A program made the translations under genes and the position numbers. From contig DHYS01000019.1 of NCBI GenBank assembly GCA_002414185.1, positions 1 to 11,847 of the forward strand: a stretch of DNA of 11,847 nucleotides, written 5' to 3'. This DNA is from Patescibacteria group bacterium UBA5124 (GTDB taxonomy: Bacteria > Patescibacteriota > Gracilibacteria > Absconditabacterales > Absconditicoccaceae). Numbering within the stretch: position 1 is the first letter of the stretch; each line of letters starts with the position of its first letter. The notes beneath the pieces are model-generated. The model searched no databases, was not told where the DNA came from, and saw nothing but the letters and a program-made list of their open reading frames with translations. Positions 1 to 6,619 of this stretch are shown here, piece after piece.

Positions 1-17
1 GTAATTGCAGCAATTAC
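1..17. repeat. Perfect 8-1-8 palindrome at window edge
   Basis: GTAATTGC and GCAATTAC flank a single central A, giving a perfect dyad of 17 bp. No T-tract follows on either strand, so it is not an intrinsic terminator. It lies about 50 bp upstream of the likely cold-shock gene promoter and could be an operator, or part of a structure continuing to the left of the window. The function is unknown. Confidence 0.4.
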
Positions 18-68
18 TACAAAATTGTCAAATAATTATAAAAAATATAATAATCTTTGAAAAATCCC

Positions 69-96
69 TTGCATTCTTATATCTTTATCATATATT
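69..96 (+). promoter_or_regulatory. Promoter for the cold-shock gene
   Basis: TTGCAT (69-74), a 16-bp spacer and TATATT (91-96) form a sigma70-type promoter with a predicted start near 103, giving a leader of about 46 nt. A weaker upstream pair, TTGTCA (25-30) with a 15-bp spacer and TATAAT (46-51), could be a second promoter. The leader contains a small hairpin, AGAGT (104-108) with ACTCT (116-120), and is otherwise very AU-rich. Confidence 0.55.
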
Positions 97-148
97 CTGG
101 ATCAGAGTTATTTTTACTCTATATTTTTATTATTATTACCTATTATTA

Positions 149-343
149 ATGGAAAGAGGTACAGTTAAATTCTTCAACACTACGAAAGGATTCGGATTTA
201 TTACACCTGACAATGGAGATCAAGACTTATTTGTTCACGTTACACAATTGAACGGAGAAACTATCAATGAAGGAGACAAGGTTGAATACGAAGTAGTTGA
301 TGGAAGAAAAGGACCTATGGCTGGAAATGTTAAAAAGATCTAA
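149..343 (+). CDS. csp: Cold-shock domain protein (CspA family)
   Basis: This 64-residue protein is a single cold-shock domain, a five-stranded OB-fold that binds single-stranded RNA and DNA and acts as an RNA chaperone in the cytoplasm. The RNP1 motif KGFGFIT is at about residues 13-19 and RNP2 LFVHV at about 28-32. The start MERGTVKFF matches the usual family N-terminus, and the length is close to the typical 65-70 residues. An in-frame reading back to position 5 exists, but its residues are a low-complexity F/Y/L run from AT-rich leader, so the ATG at 149 was chosen. No in-frame TGA occurs; glycines use GGN. It has its own promoter upstream and an intrinsic terminator downstream, so it is probably monocistronic. 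The short AU-rich leader with a small hairpin could allow temperature-dependent control, which is inference. Confidence 0.95.
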   Translation: MERGTVKFFNTTKGFGFITPDNGDQDLFVHVTQLNGETINEGDKVEYEVVDGRKGPMAGNVKKI

Positions 344-384
344 TTATATTATCTCAATATAGAGTATTACAAAAAGATTTTTTC

Positions 385-411
385 AAACCTCGCATTCGTG
401 CGGGGTTTTTT
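385..411 (+). terminator. Intrinsic terminator after csp
   Basis: CCTCGCA (388-394) pairs with TGCGGGG (399-405) around a TTCG tetraloop, with one G-T wobble, followed by six T. An AAA upstream of the stem extends the pairing with the T-tract. It lies 41 bp past the csp stop codon. Confidence 0.9.
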
Positions 412-416
412 GTTTG

Positions 417-444
417 TTGATTTTTTCTTCCTAAATCCTATAAA
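417..444 (+). promoter_or_regulatory. Promoter for the secreted FN3-like protein gene
   Basis: TTGATT (417-422), 16-bp spacer, TATAAA (439-444). It starts immediately after the csp terminator. The predicted start is near 451, leaving a leader of about 59 nt before the ATG at 510. No Shine-Dalgarno sequence is visible in that leader. Confidence 0.55.
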
Positions 445-509
445 ATTTTCATAATAAAAAATCGTCTATGTATGTGAGTATTTATTCTTTACCTTTTCAC
501 CCCAACAAA

Positions 510-1235
510 ATGATTAAAAAGATTATGGTATCTCTTTTTATTTTAGCTGGTATGGTTGTAAGTGTATTTGCTAACAACGAATGAAGTAGCTCTTCTTGGA
601 GTACAATATATCCAGGAAACTTCAACTTTAAGGCAACATATACCAATGGTAATGTAGCTATGACATGGAACAAATTTACTGTTCCTAGTGGAAAATCTTT
701 TGCTTATTACAAAGTAATTAGATCTCAAACAAAAGATAATCCTTTGTATCCAGAAGACGGATATATCAGATATGATTCTAATCTAGATTTCACTTCTTAT
801 ACTGATGAAAGTCCTCTTCAAGGAAAAACTTACTATAGAGTATGTGCTATCTTAGACGGACAAAAAAGATATTGTTCTAATGTAGTAAAAGTAACTATCA
901 CAGAAACTTCTAGCTCTAGTGAAACAGAACAGGAAGAAGAAGTAGTAAAACAACCTAGAACAACTCCTACTCCTATAAAAGCTACTGAATTATCTGATTC
1001 AACTAAAGCATTATTGGACAATATAGCTACAGAGTTCCTCGCTAAAGTAGAAGCAAAATTTGGATCAACATCATCTAGTGCAAAAAACGGATTCTTAACT
1101 AGTATTATCGCTCAATTAGATAAACTTGGTAAGAGAAGCACAAAAATGAAACCATTAATCACATATCTTAATGCAAAAATTGAAGAACAAATAGATCCAT
1201 TAAATGAAATTCAAGAAATTTTGAAAGTAGAATAA
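510..1235 (+). CDS. Secreted fibronectin type III-like protein
   Basis: The reading frame gives 241 residues if the TGA at 582-584 (codon 25) is read as glycine. Residues 1-21 form a signal peptide: basic N-terminus (MIKKIM), hydrophobic core, and a likely cleavage site after SVFA. Residues about 38-131 look like a fibronectin-III beta sandwich, with a VAMTW strand, YYKVIRS, NPLYPEDGYI and YYRVCAI. Cys112 and Cys122 could form a disulphide, consistent with export. A Ser/Glu/Thr/Pro-rich linker (about 132-156) leads to a C-terminal, probably helical region (about 160-241). Under the standard code only residues 51-241 would be called, losing the signal peptide, so UGA recoding restores a coherent secreted protein. 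The partner or ligand is unknown; a cell-surface or adhesion role is inference. It converges on rnhB with a 1-bp gap. Confidence 0.85.
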
Positions 1236-1236
1236 T

Positions 1237-1932
1237 TTAAAACAATCTCTCTCCTTGAAATTTAGCTTTCTTGCTAGTTTTGGAGGGAGATTTTTTTTGT
1301 TTAGCAATCTTGGGAGTTTTTACTTTTTTGTATTCTGGAAAGAGCTCTTTGAGAAAAGATTTTCTATGAAGTGGAGACGGACCGTGAAGTGAAATCAGAT
1401 TTCTATGTTCTAATGTACCATATCCTTTATGTTGTATAAAATTGTAATGAGGATATTGTTGATGTAATTCTCCCATAATATGATCTCTTGTGACTTTGGC
1501 AGCAATAGATGCTAGTGAAATTTCTGGAATCAAATCGTCCCCATCAATAATCGTAGTGATAGTACATTCCAGTTCCTTTCTCAGACCAAAATCCCTATTT
1601 CCATCTATAATCAATTCATCTTGCTTATTGGGCGTAATACCAAGCATATCTAGTCATCTCTTGATTGCTTGATTGAGAGATTTTGTCATACCCCAAGCAT
1701 CTATTTCTTCATGAGATACTGACGATACAGTATATATCAGTTTTCCTTGATCTGCTAATTTTTGGATTTCTGGGAAAATCATCTCTCTTTGTTTTTCTGA
1801 GAGTTTTTTACTATCTTTGATATTGAGTTTTTTGTAGAGAGAAGAAGATATTTTTTGTAAGAGAATTACCAGTCCTACATGGAGCGGTCATGCCAATGGT
1901 CCTCTCCCCGCTTCGTCGATATATATTTTCAT
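1237..1932 (-). CDS. rnhB: Ribonuclease HII
   Basis: This 231-residue protein is RNase HII, which cleaves the RNA strand of RNA-DNA hybrids and initiates removal of single ribonucleotides from DNA. It starts MKIYIDEAGRGPLAG; the last glycine shown is a TGA (1888-1890, codon 15) at a glycine conserved in the family. A second TGA is codon 93 (1654-1656). Catalytic residues by motif are Asp6 and Glu7 (IDEAGRG), Asp110 (LIIDGN) and Asp132 (DGDDLIPEIS). Other family motifs are KDSKKLSEKQRE, SIAAKVTRD and HKGYGTLEH. The C-terminus carries a lysine-rich tail of about 30 residues beyond the usual end. Without recoding only residues 96-231 would be called, without the first catalytic pair. It is divergent from rplI, with 86 bp between the start codons. 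Confidence 0.96.
1244..1298 (+). terminator. Terminator of the FN3-like gene, inside the rnhB 3' coding end
   Basis: AATCTCTCTCC (1244-1254) pairs with GGAGGGAGATT (1282-1292) with one wobble, followed by eight T (1291-1298). The 27-nt loop holds a small TAGC/GCTA hairpin. The whole structure lies within the last 20 or so codons of rnhB on the opposite strand. It begins 9 bp after the stop codon of the plus-strand gene. The reverse orientation has a weaker T-rich run, so it may also act weakly for rnhB. Confidence 0.7.
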
Positions 1933-1935
1933 AGT

Positions 1936-1963
1936 TATGTATCTTATAAAAAAACATTTGCAA
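1936..1963 (-). promoter_or_regulatory. Candidate rnhB promoter, leaderless arrangement
   Basis: Reading the minus strand, TTGCAA (1963-1958) is followed by 16 bp and TACATA (1941-1936), which would place the transcription start at or just before the ATG at 1932-1930. An alternative -10, TATAAG (1950-1945), has no good -35. In either case there is little or no room for a leader. The same TTGCAA serves the rplI promoter on the other strand. Confidence 0.4.
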
Positions 1964-1985
1964 TTCCATCCCAAATTTGTATACG
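1958..1985 (+). promoter_or_regulatory. Promoter for rplI
   Basis: TTGCAA (1958-1963), 16-bp spacer, TATACG (1980-1985). The predicted start is near 1992, giving a leader of about 27 nt that ends in a T-rich run directly before the ATG (TTTTTTTATTATG), with no Shine-Dalgarno sequence. The -35 hexamer is palindromic and overlaps the candidate rnhB promoter. Confidence 0.55.
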
Positions 1986-2018
1986 TATTAGGCATTTTAG
2001 ATTCGTAATTTTTTTATT

Positions 2019-2525
2019 ATGGCAAAAAGAAAGGTAGAGAACAAGACTATTGAAGTTATTCTCTTACAAGCAGACAAACATTTAGGAGAAAAATTTGAAA
2101 TTGTAAAAGTAAAACCAATATTCGCTAGAAATATCTTACTTCCAAACAATATCGCTGTACTTGCAGACACTGCAAACAAAAATATGTATGCTCAAAAGAT
2201 GAAGGCAGCTGAAGAACACAGAAAAAAGAAAGCTTCTGATTTAGAAGATCTTTTCATGAAAATCCAAAACGATAATGGATTGGTTATTACTAAAAAAGCT
2301 AACAAAGATAATACTCTTTATGCTAAGGTTGATGAAAGCGATATCTGCTCAGCTATTGCTAGCGCTTATGGTATTGAAGTAGATACTCATCTTTTCAAAC
2401 TTAAGAAAAAGATTAATGCTGTAGGATCTTACAATGTACCATTCCTTTACAAAGAAATCAAAAAGGATGTTGTAGTAAATGTTGTAGCTGAAAAAGAAGC
2501 TAAGAAAGAAGAAAAGGCTGAATAA
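2019..2525 (+). CDS. rplI: 50S ribosomal protein L9
   Basis: This 168-residue protein is L9, the elongated large-subunit protein that binds 23S rRNA near the base of the L1 stalk and helps maintain the reading frame. The N-terminal rRNA-binding domain is seen in VILLQADKHLGEKFEIVKV followed by FARNILLPNNIAVLA, matching the family pattern of LG, xxVxV and ARNxLxP. A charged connecting helix follows (about residues 55-90), then the C-terminal domain, and finally a Lys/Glu tail (KEAKKEEKAE). It is a little longer than the usual 147-150 residues because of about 11 extra residues at the N-terminus and this tail. No in-frame TGA. The start at 2019 has the same TTATTATG context as asnS. Some CPR groups are reported to lack L9, so its presence may help placement. 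Confidence 0.93.
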   Translation: MAKRKVENKTIEVILLQADKHLGEKFEIVKVKPIFARNILLPNNIAVLADTANKNMYAQKMKAAEEHRKKKASDLEDLFMKIQNDNGLVITKKANKDNTLYAKVDESDICSAIASAYGIEVDTHLFKLKKKINAVGSYNVPFLYKEIKKDVVVNVVAEKEAKKEEKAE

Positions 2526-2545
2526 TTCAATAATTCAAATCATAT

Positions 2546-2579
2546 AAAAAAGTCCCTGGGAAAACCAGAGACTTTTTTT
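2546..2579. terminator. Bidirectional terminator between rplI and the 2581-3261 gene
   Basis: AGTCCCTGG (2551-2559) pairs with CCAGAGACT (2565-2573), with one C-A mismatch and a GAAAA loop. The stem is flanked by six A on the left and seven T on the right, so it is competent in both directions. It serves the convergent genes on each side. Confidence 0.85.
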
Positions 2580-2580
2580 G

Positions 2581-3261
2581 TTAAGCTACTTTTACATAAA
2601 TATTTTCTTTAACCTTACGAATCGTTTTATAAAAACTTTTACTCAAAGCTTTATCATGCAATTTGAGGATTTTCTTTTTGATGGTTTCTTTGTTTCCACC
2701 AAAACCAATTTCATACAGATCCATAAATCCTTCAAAAATATACGATAAGTCTTCATCTATTACCTTCTCAGAATCAACTATGACATCAATACAGCTAAGA
2801 TAACTAGGAATTTTCTTTTTATTGAAAATATCCAATTTTGCTTTTTTAAGAATTATATCGATAAGCAACCAACAATCATCTTCATCAGTATCATAAATAT
2901 CTATGATATATTGTTTAAGACATGAAGCTATTAATTCTTCATCTAGGATAGATTCCAAATTTTTAGGTTTTTTGTCTTTTGCTTCTTGGATATAACAAAG
3001 AACTCTTTCTAATTGCTGCTGTTGTTTTTTTTGTCTAGCGTCTGCGTTTTTAGTTTTTTTATTAAGACGTTTTCTTTTTGTAGCAAGGAGCATATCTCTC
3101 ATTTCTTTTACTTTTATACGATCTTCTTCTGGATATTTTTTAGGATCGTACACAAGAAGGAGTTGATCAATAATATTTCCTTGTTTTTTTTTGAGAGCAA
3201 TCTCTAGTACATCTTTGTTTACCAAAGCAAACAACCACTTTTCCACACTTCTTTCTGCCAT
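2581..3261 (-). CDS. Hypothetical charged helical protein
   Basis: I do not recognise this 226-residue protein. It has no signal peptide and no membrane segment. It looks almost entirely helical, is rich in Lys, Glu, Asp, Ile and Leu, and has a very basic stretch at about residues 62-82 (TKRKRLNKK, then a K/Q-rich run) that could bind nucleic acid or form a coiled coil. The second half (about 100-226) is an acidic-to-mixed helical region ending in a basic segment. Only about five glycines are present and none is encoded by TGA. The ATG at 3261 follows an A-rich leader and a strong promoter. It converges on rplI through a shared terminator and is divergent from asnS. The function is unknown; its coding character is supported by the promoter, the terminator and a 226-codon open frame. 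Confidence 0.8.
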   Translation of the reverse strand: MAERSVEKWLFALVNKDVLEIALKKKQGNIIDQLLLVYDPKKYPEEDRIKVKEMRDMLLATKRKRLNKKTKNADARQKKQQQQLERVLCYIQEAKDKKPKNLESILDEELIASCLKQYIIDIYDTDEDDCWLLIDIILKKAKLDIFNKKKIPSYLSCIDVIVDSEKVIDEDLSYIFEGFMDLYEIGFGGNKETIKKKILKLHDKALSKSFYKTIRKVKENIYVKVA

Positions 3262-3300
3262 TTTTTATTTTTATTATTTTGTATTTATTTTGCGTTTTTT

Positions 3301-3328
3301 ATTATATTTATTTACTTGCCATTTTCAA
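3301..3328 (-). promoter_or_regulatory. Promoter for the 2581-3261 gene
   Basis: On the minus strand TTGAAA (3328-3323), a 16-bp spacer and a perfect TATAAT (3306-3301). The predicted start is near 3294, leaving a leader of about 33 nt that is A-rich without a Shine-Dalgarno sequence. Confidence 0.65.
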
Positions 3329-3358
3329 TTTAAATTACATAAAACATATATCTTGTTA

Positions 3359-3386
3359 TTGATTTTTAGCTTTATAACTGTATATC
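3359..3386 (+). promoter_or_regulatory. Candidate promoter for asnS
   Basis: TTGATT (3359-3364), 16-bp spacer, TATATC (3381-3386), with a predicted start near 3393 and a leader of about 36 nt. A second weaker possibility uses TTGAAA at 3387-3392. No T-box leader structure is visible; the leader is too short for one. Confidence 0.45.
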
Positions 3387-3428
3387 TTGAAAGCAAATAT
3401 TGCACATTTATCCTCTTATTTTTTTATT

Positions 3429-4817
3429 ATGAAAACAACTATCGCAGAGATTTACCTGAAACACGAGTCTATGATAGGTAATACTGTTATCATCAATGGA
3501 TGGGTTAGAAGTATTAGAGATTCTAAAACTTTTGGGTTTATAGAACTTAATGATGGATCATATCTCAAAAATATTCAAATCGTTTTCGAGGATAATTTGA
3601 ATAATTTTAATGATATTTGCAAAGTTACTACAGGAAGTTCTCTCTCTATAGAAGGTACTCTTGTAAAATCAGAAGGAGCTAAACAAGCTTTTGAAATCAA
3701 AGCTACAAAAATAGATATCATATGAATTGCAGATCCTGAATACCCTCTTCAAAAAAAGAGACATGGATTTGAGTTTCTCAGAGAGATAGCTTATCTCAGA
3801 CCTAGAACAAATACGTTTTCAGCAGTTTTTAGAATCAGAAGTATTTTATCTTTTGCTATTCACAAGTTTTTCAATGAACGTGGATTTATCTATACACATA
3901 CACCTATTATTACAGGAAGTGACTGTGAAGGAGCTGGTGAAATGTTTCAAGTATCTACTTTAGACATGCTCAATTTACCTAAGACACCAGAAGGAACAGT
4001 AGATTATTCTAAGGATTTCTTTGGTAAACAAGCATCATTGACGGTAAGTGGTCAGCTTGAAGGAGAATGTTTTGCTATGGCATTTGGAAAAATATATACA
4101 TTCTGACCTACCTTCAGAGCTGAAAATTCAAACACTACAAGACACTTATCAGAGTTTTGGATGATAGAACCAGAAGTAGCATTTGCTGACTTGAAAGACA
4201 ATATGCAACTTGCAGAAGATCTGATTAAATATGTATTTCAATATGTATTGGATAATGCACCAGCTGAAATAGAATTCTTTACTCAATTTATCAATCCAGA
4301 AGTTAAAGAAAGATTGGAAAAATTAGTAAAAGCTGATTTTGGTAGAGTGAGCTATACAGAAGCTATAGAACTTCTCAAAAAATCAGGACAAAAATTTGAA
4401 AATCCAGTAGAATGGGGATTAGAACTCTTTACTGAACACGAAAGATATCTTTCAGAAAAGATCTTCAACGGTCCAGTATTTGTAACTGATTATCCAAAAG
4501 AATTTAAAGCATTCTATATGAAACTCAGCGATGATGAAAAAACAGTAGCAGCTATGGATATGTTGGTTCCTGGAGTTGGAGAAATGATCGGTGGAAGCCA
4601 AAGAGAAGATAGAATCGAAGTTTTAGAACGCAGAATGAAAGAAATGGGACTTCATCCTGAAGATTTGGATTGGTATCTTGATCTTAGAAGATATGGAAGT
4701 GTACCGCATGCTTGATTTGGAGTAGGATTTGAAAGATTAGTTATGTACGTAACGGGTATGGAAAACATCAGAGATGTAATTCCTTTCCCAAGATGCCCAA
4801 AGACATTAGAATTTTAA
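3429..4817 (+). CDS. asnS: Asparaginyl-tRNA synthetase
   Basis: This 462-residue class IIb synthetase charges tRNA-Asn with asparagine in the cytoplasm. The N-terminal OB-fold anticodon-binding domain covers about residues 15-100 (NGWVRSIRDSK). The class II core follows, with LREIAYLRPRTN, EGAGEMFQVSTLD, motif 2 (PTFRAENSNT then EFWMIEPEVAFAD), GGSQREDR and motif 3 (GFERL). Three in-frame TGA codons fall at codons 99 (3723-3725), 226 (4104-4106, YTFGPTFRAE) and 429 (4713-4715, HAGFGVGFER). All three correspond to glycine in the E. coli enzyme as I recall it, which strongly fixes UGA as glycine. The length is close to the E. coli 466 residues. The ATG at 3429 is chosen over an in-frame ATG at 3387 because it matches the family start and lies downstream of the candidate promoter. 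It ends in a terminator shared with the next gene. Confidence 0.98.
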
Positions 4818-4823
4818 ATATAC

Positions 4824-4857
4824 AAAAATCCCTCAGAGATACTCTGGGGATTTTTTT
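4824..4857. terminator. Bidirectional terminator between asnS and the 4861-5451 gene
   Basis: ATCCC-T-CAGAG (4828-4838) pairs with CTCTGGGGAT (4842-4851) with one bulged T and an ATA loop. Five A precede the stem and seven T follow it. The structure lies between convergent stop codons, 7 bp after the asnS TAA. Confidence 0.85.
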
Positions 4858-4860
4858 GTT

Positions 4861-5451
4861 TTATGCAGGTATTTTGGCCTGTTCAACTCCTTGCTGAGAC
4901 ATATCAGCAATGTTTTTTCGATGTTTCTGGAGATTCTTTTCCATAGACTCTATTTCTTCGATGTCTTGATTGGGATATTCACTTTTAAACACCTTGATAT
5001 AGGTCAATGTTTTGAATGCTCCAGATGAAGCAATTATATAAAATAACATAGCAAGTCCTGCAGCAAAAAAATATTCCTCATAAAAATCAGATTTTGATCG
5101 ATATAATCTTCGCATATCACGTTGATATCTCGCTCTCAGATATGCTAAGAACATTTCTTTTTCCAAGCTAGTTATCGTTTTTATTACTGAGGTATAAAAT
5201 GCTTTTATTTCAAACAATTGATCTTTTTCATCTGAAATATCTGGTACATCTTTTACAATTAAAGATGATTTCCATAAATCTTTTTTCTTCTGTTCTATTT
5301 GCGGTCTTGAAGGAAGCCATGGTTTTTTCTTTAATGGCTTTTTCATCTTTTCTGCATAATAATCTGAGATCTCTTGCAGACATTGTACATCGTTGTTGTA
5401 CTGTAGATTTATCACCTCATAAAAAGCTGCTGTAAGGTTACTTGTTTTCAT
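4861..5451 (-). CDS. Hypothetical protein with one membrane helix
   Basis: I do not recognise this 196-residue protein. Residues 1-125 are charged and probably helical and cytoplasmic, with a Lys/Pro-rich patch at about 36-50 and a basic Arg/Lys-rich segment at about 106-120. A single hydrophobic segment covers about residues 127-147 (FFAAGLAMLFYIIASSGAF). The remaining 50 residues are charged with a predicted helix (QDIEEIESMEKNLQKH). There is no N-terminal signal peptide. The basic segment just before the helix suggests, by the positive-inside rule, that the N-terminal part is cytoplasmic, which is inference. Only three glycines are present, none from TGA. It follows a separately terminated unknown gene on the same strand and has its own promoter. 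The function is unknown. Confidence 0.8.
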   Translation of the reverse strand: MKTSNLTAAFYEVINLQYNNDVQCLQEISDYYAEKMKKPLKKKPWLPSRPQIEQKKKDLWKSSLIVKDVPDISDEKDQLFEIKAFYTSVIKTITSLEKEMFLAYLRARYQRDMRRLYRSKSDFYEEYFFAAGLAMLFYIIASSGAFKTLTYIKVFKSEYPNQDIEEIESMEKNLQKHRKNIADMSQQGVEQAKIPA

Positions 5452-5476
5452 TTTGTTTATTTTTGGTTATGGGTTT

Positions 5477-5504
5477 TATATATATTTATTATATTTAAAG
5501 TCAA
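5477..5504 (-). promoter_or_regulatory. Promoter for the 4861-5451 gene
   Basis: On the minus strand TTGACT (5504-5499), 16-bp spacer, TATATA (5482-5477). The predicted start is near 5470, giving a leader of about 19 nt (ending AAACAAAATG) with no Shine-Dalgarno sequence. Confidence 0.6.
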
Positions 5505-5516
5505 GATTGTGTTTTT

Positions 5517-5549
5517 AAAAAAAACAGGATCCCTAAATAAAGGATCCTG
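5517..5549 (-). terminator. Intrinsic terminator of the 5562-6509 gene
   Basis: A perfect 8-bp stem, CAGGATCC (5525-5532) with GGATCCTG (5542-5549), with a 9-nt loop, followed on the minus strand by eight T (5524-5517). It separates two minus-strand genes that might otherwise look like one operon. Confidence 0.88.
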
Positions 5550-5561
5550 CTTATATTATAG

Positions 5562-6509
5562 TTATCCAGCTACTTTGAGCCTTTTAACATTTCTTTTTTT
5601 TGAATTTTTTGCTTTTATTTTTTTAAAAACAACTTTTGCTTTACCAACTTCTTCAAGAATCAATTCACCTTCTTGAATTTTATCTAATTCAGATTTTACA
5701 AACTCAACCACATTCTCAAAAGATTCTTTGATTCGAATCCTTTTAATACCAGTTTCAGATACGGGGATATTTCGGTTATACAAAAGGAATGATTTTTTCT
5801 TAGTTATCTCGTTTCTAATCTTTTGCAAACCTGTGATATTCCTTCTCTTCGGAGCTTGAGGACCTTGATCTGAAGTAATAATATACGTCTTGGAAGAGGT
5901 TGTTTGTTTTTTCTTCTTTTGACTTACAATATTTTCTTGATCTTGTTCCATAGATTCTGCTAAATTAGCATATCTATCCGTGGCTCTTTCTTTTGATGCG
6001 GGTTGTTGCATCTCATCTTGAGACTGCTGTATTTCTAATGATAACGAATTTATTTGATTCAGTAAAGATGTTTTTTCACACTTTGTTTCCATCAAAAGCA
6101 TAGAAACAAACATACTTCTTTCATCTTTATCCACATTAGACTCCGAAAAATTTGCTATTTTTTCTCGAAGATCTGATAAAGGTTTAGAATCATTTTCGTA
6201 TAAAGTCGCTAACAACATTTTGATATACAACTTCTCGAGATTGGTATGGGTTTGCTTTTGAATCTGAGCAAATTGCTCAAGATAATCTAAACTGTTTGAC
6301 TTTCCTAGCACTGTTTTTGCTTCTAGTACAAACGATATAAAATCACTCCACTCCCTCTCAAATTCATGAATAGGTTTCCCGAATTTATTAGTAAAATCAT
6401 AATTCTTTACATCAATCTCCATACTTTTTTCACTTTTTATTTGTTTTTGGTTTTTGTTAAAATAAATATTACTGACTCCTTTCTTTTCTTTTTTGTTATT
6501 TTTATTCAA
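5562..6509 (-). CDS. Hypothetical charged protein with basic C-terminus
   Basis: I do not recognise this 315-residue protein. It has no signal peptide or membrane helix. The first 29 residues are Lys/Asn-rich, followed by a helical region at about 45-165 with possible coiled coil near 147-168, a polar Gln/Ser linker at about 160-210, and a C-terminal domain at about 225-315 that ends in a strongly basic segment (KKIKAKNSKKRNVKRLK). The basic ends suggest nucleic-acid or ribosome contact, which is inference. The start is uncertain. The frame opens at TTG (6509-6507), preceded at about 11 nt by AAAGGA, the only Shine-Dalgarno-like sequence I noted in the window. The first in-frame ATG is residue 30 (6422-6420). 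There are nine glycines and no TGA codon. It is divergent from tRNA-Lys. Confidence 0.75.
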   Translation of the reverse strand: MNKNNKKEKKGVSNIYFNKNQKQIKSEKSMEIDVKNYDFTNKFGKPIHEFEREWSDFISFVLEAKTVLGKSNSLDYLEQFAQIQKQTHTNLEKLYIKMLLATLYENDSKPLSDLREKIANFSESNVDKDERSMFVSMLLMETKCEKTSLLNQINSLSLEIQQSQDEMQQPASKERATDRYANLAESMEQDQENIVSQKKKKQTTSSKTYIITSDQGPQAPKRRNITGLQKIRNEITKKKSFLLYNRNIPVSETGIKRIRIKESFENVVEFVKSELDKIQEGELILEEVGKAKVVFKKIKAKNSKKRNVKRLKVAG

Positions 6510-6540
6510 AATAATCTTTTCCTTTACAAATTCAATATTT

Positions 6541-6569
6541 TATAGATAATTTTTTAAAATCAGTTGCAA
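6541..6569 (-). promoter_or_regulatory. Candidate promoter for the 5562-6509 gene
   Basis: On the minus strand TTGCAA (6569-6564) is followed by 17 bp and TCTATA (6546-6541); TATAAA two bases further on is an alternative. This is the one promoter in the window that does not fit a 16-bp spacer. The TTGCAA is shared with the tRNA promoter on the plus strand. Confidence 0.35.
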
Positions 6570-6591
6570 TTTGACTATTTTTTTTTATAAG
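6564..6591 (+). promoter_or_regulatory. Promoter for tRNA-Lys
   Basis: TTGCAA (6564-6569), 16-bp spacer, TATAAG (6586-6591). The predicted start is near 6598, leaving about 22 nt of 5' leader to be removed by RNase P. Confidence 0.55.
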
Positions 6592-6619
6592 TGGACCCGT
6601 TACCGTTATAGAAACATAT

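Noticed and set aside
5..148. N-terminal extension of the cold-shock protein
   Set aside because: The extension translates AT-rich promoter and leader sequence into low-complexity residues, and the domain starts normally at 149.
3191..3481. Plus-strand open frames at 3013-3207 and 3191-3481
   Set aside because: They are F/L/Y-rich antisense shadows of the minus-strand gene and of the divergent promoter region. The second runs into asnS in the wrong frame.
3429..4817. UGA as tryptophan (table 4) or as selenocysteine
   Set aside because: The UGA sites align to conserved glycines such as Walker A and TFGPTFRAE. TGG is used for Trp at its expected positions (EFWMIEP). I see no selenoprotein family.
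4861..6509. A two-gene minus-strand operon of the unknown proteins
   Set aside because: A perfect-stem terminator (5517-5549) and a separate promoter (5477-5504) lie between them.
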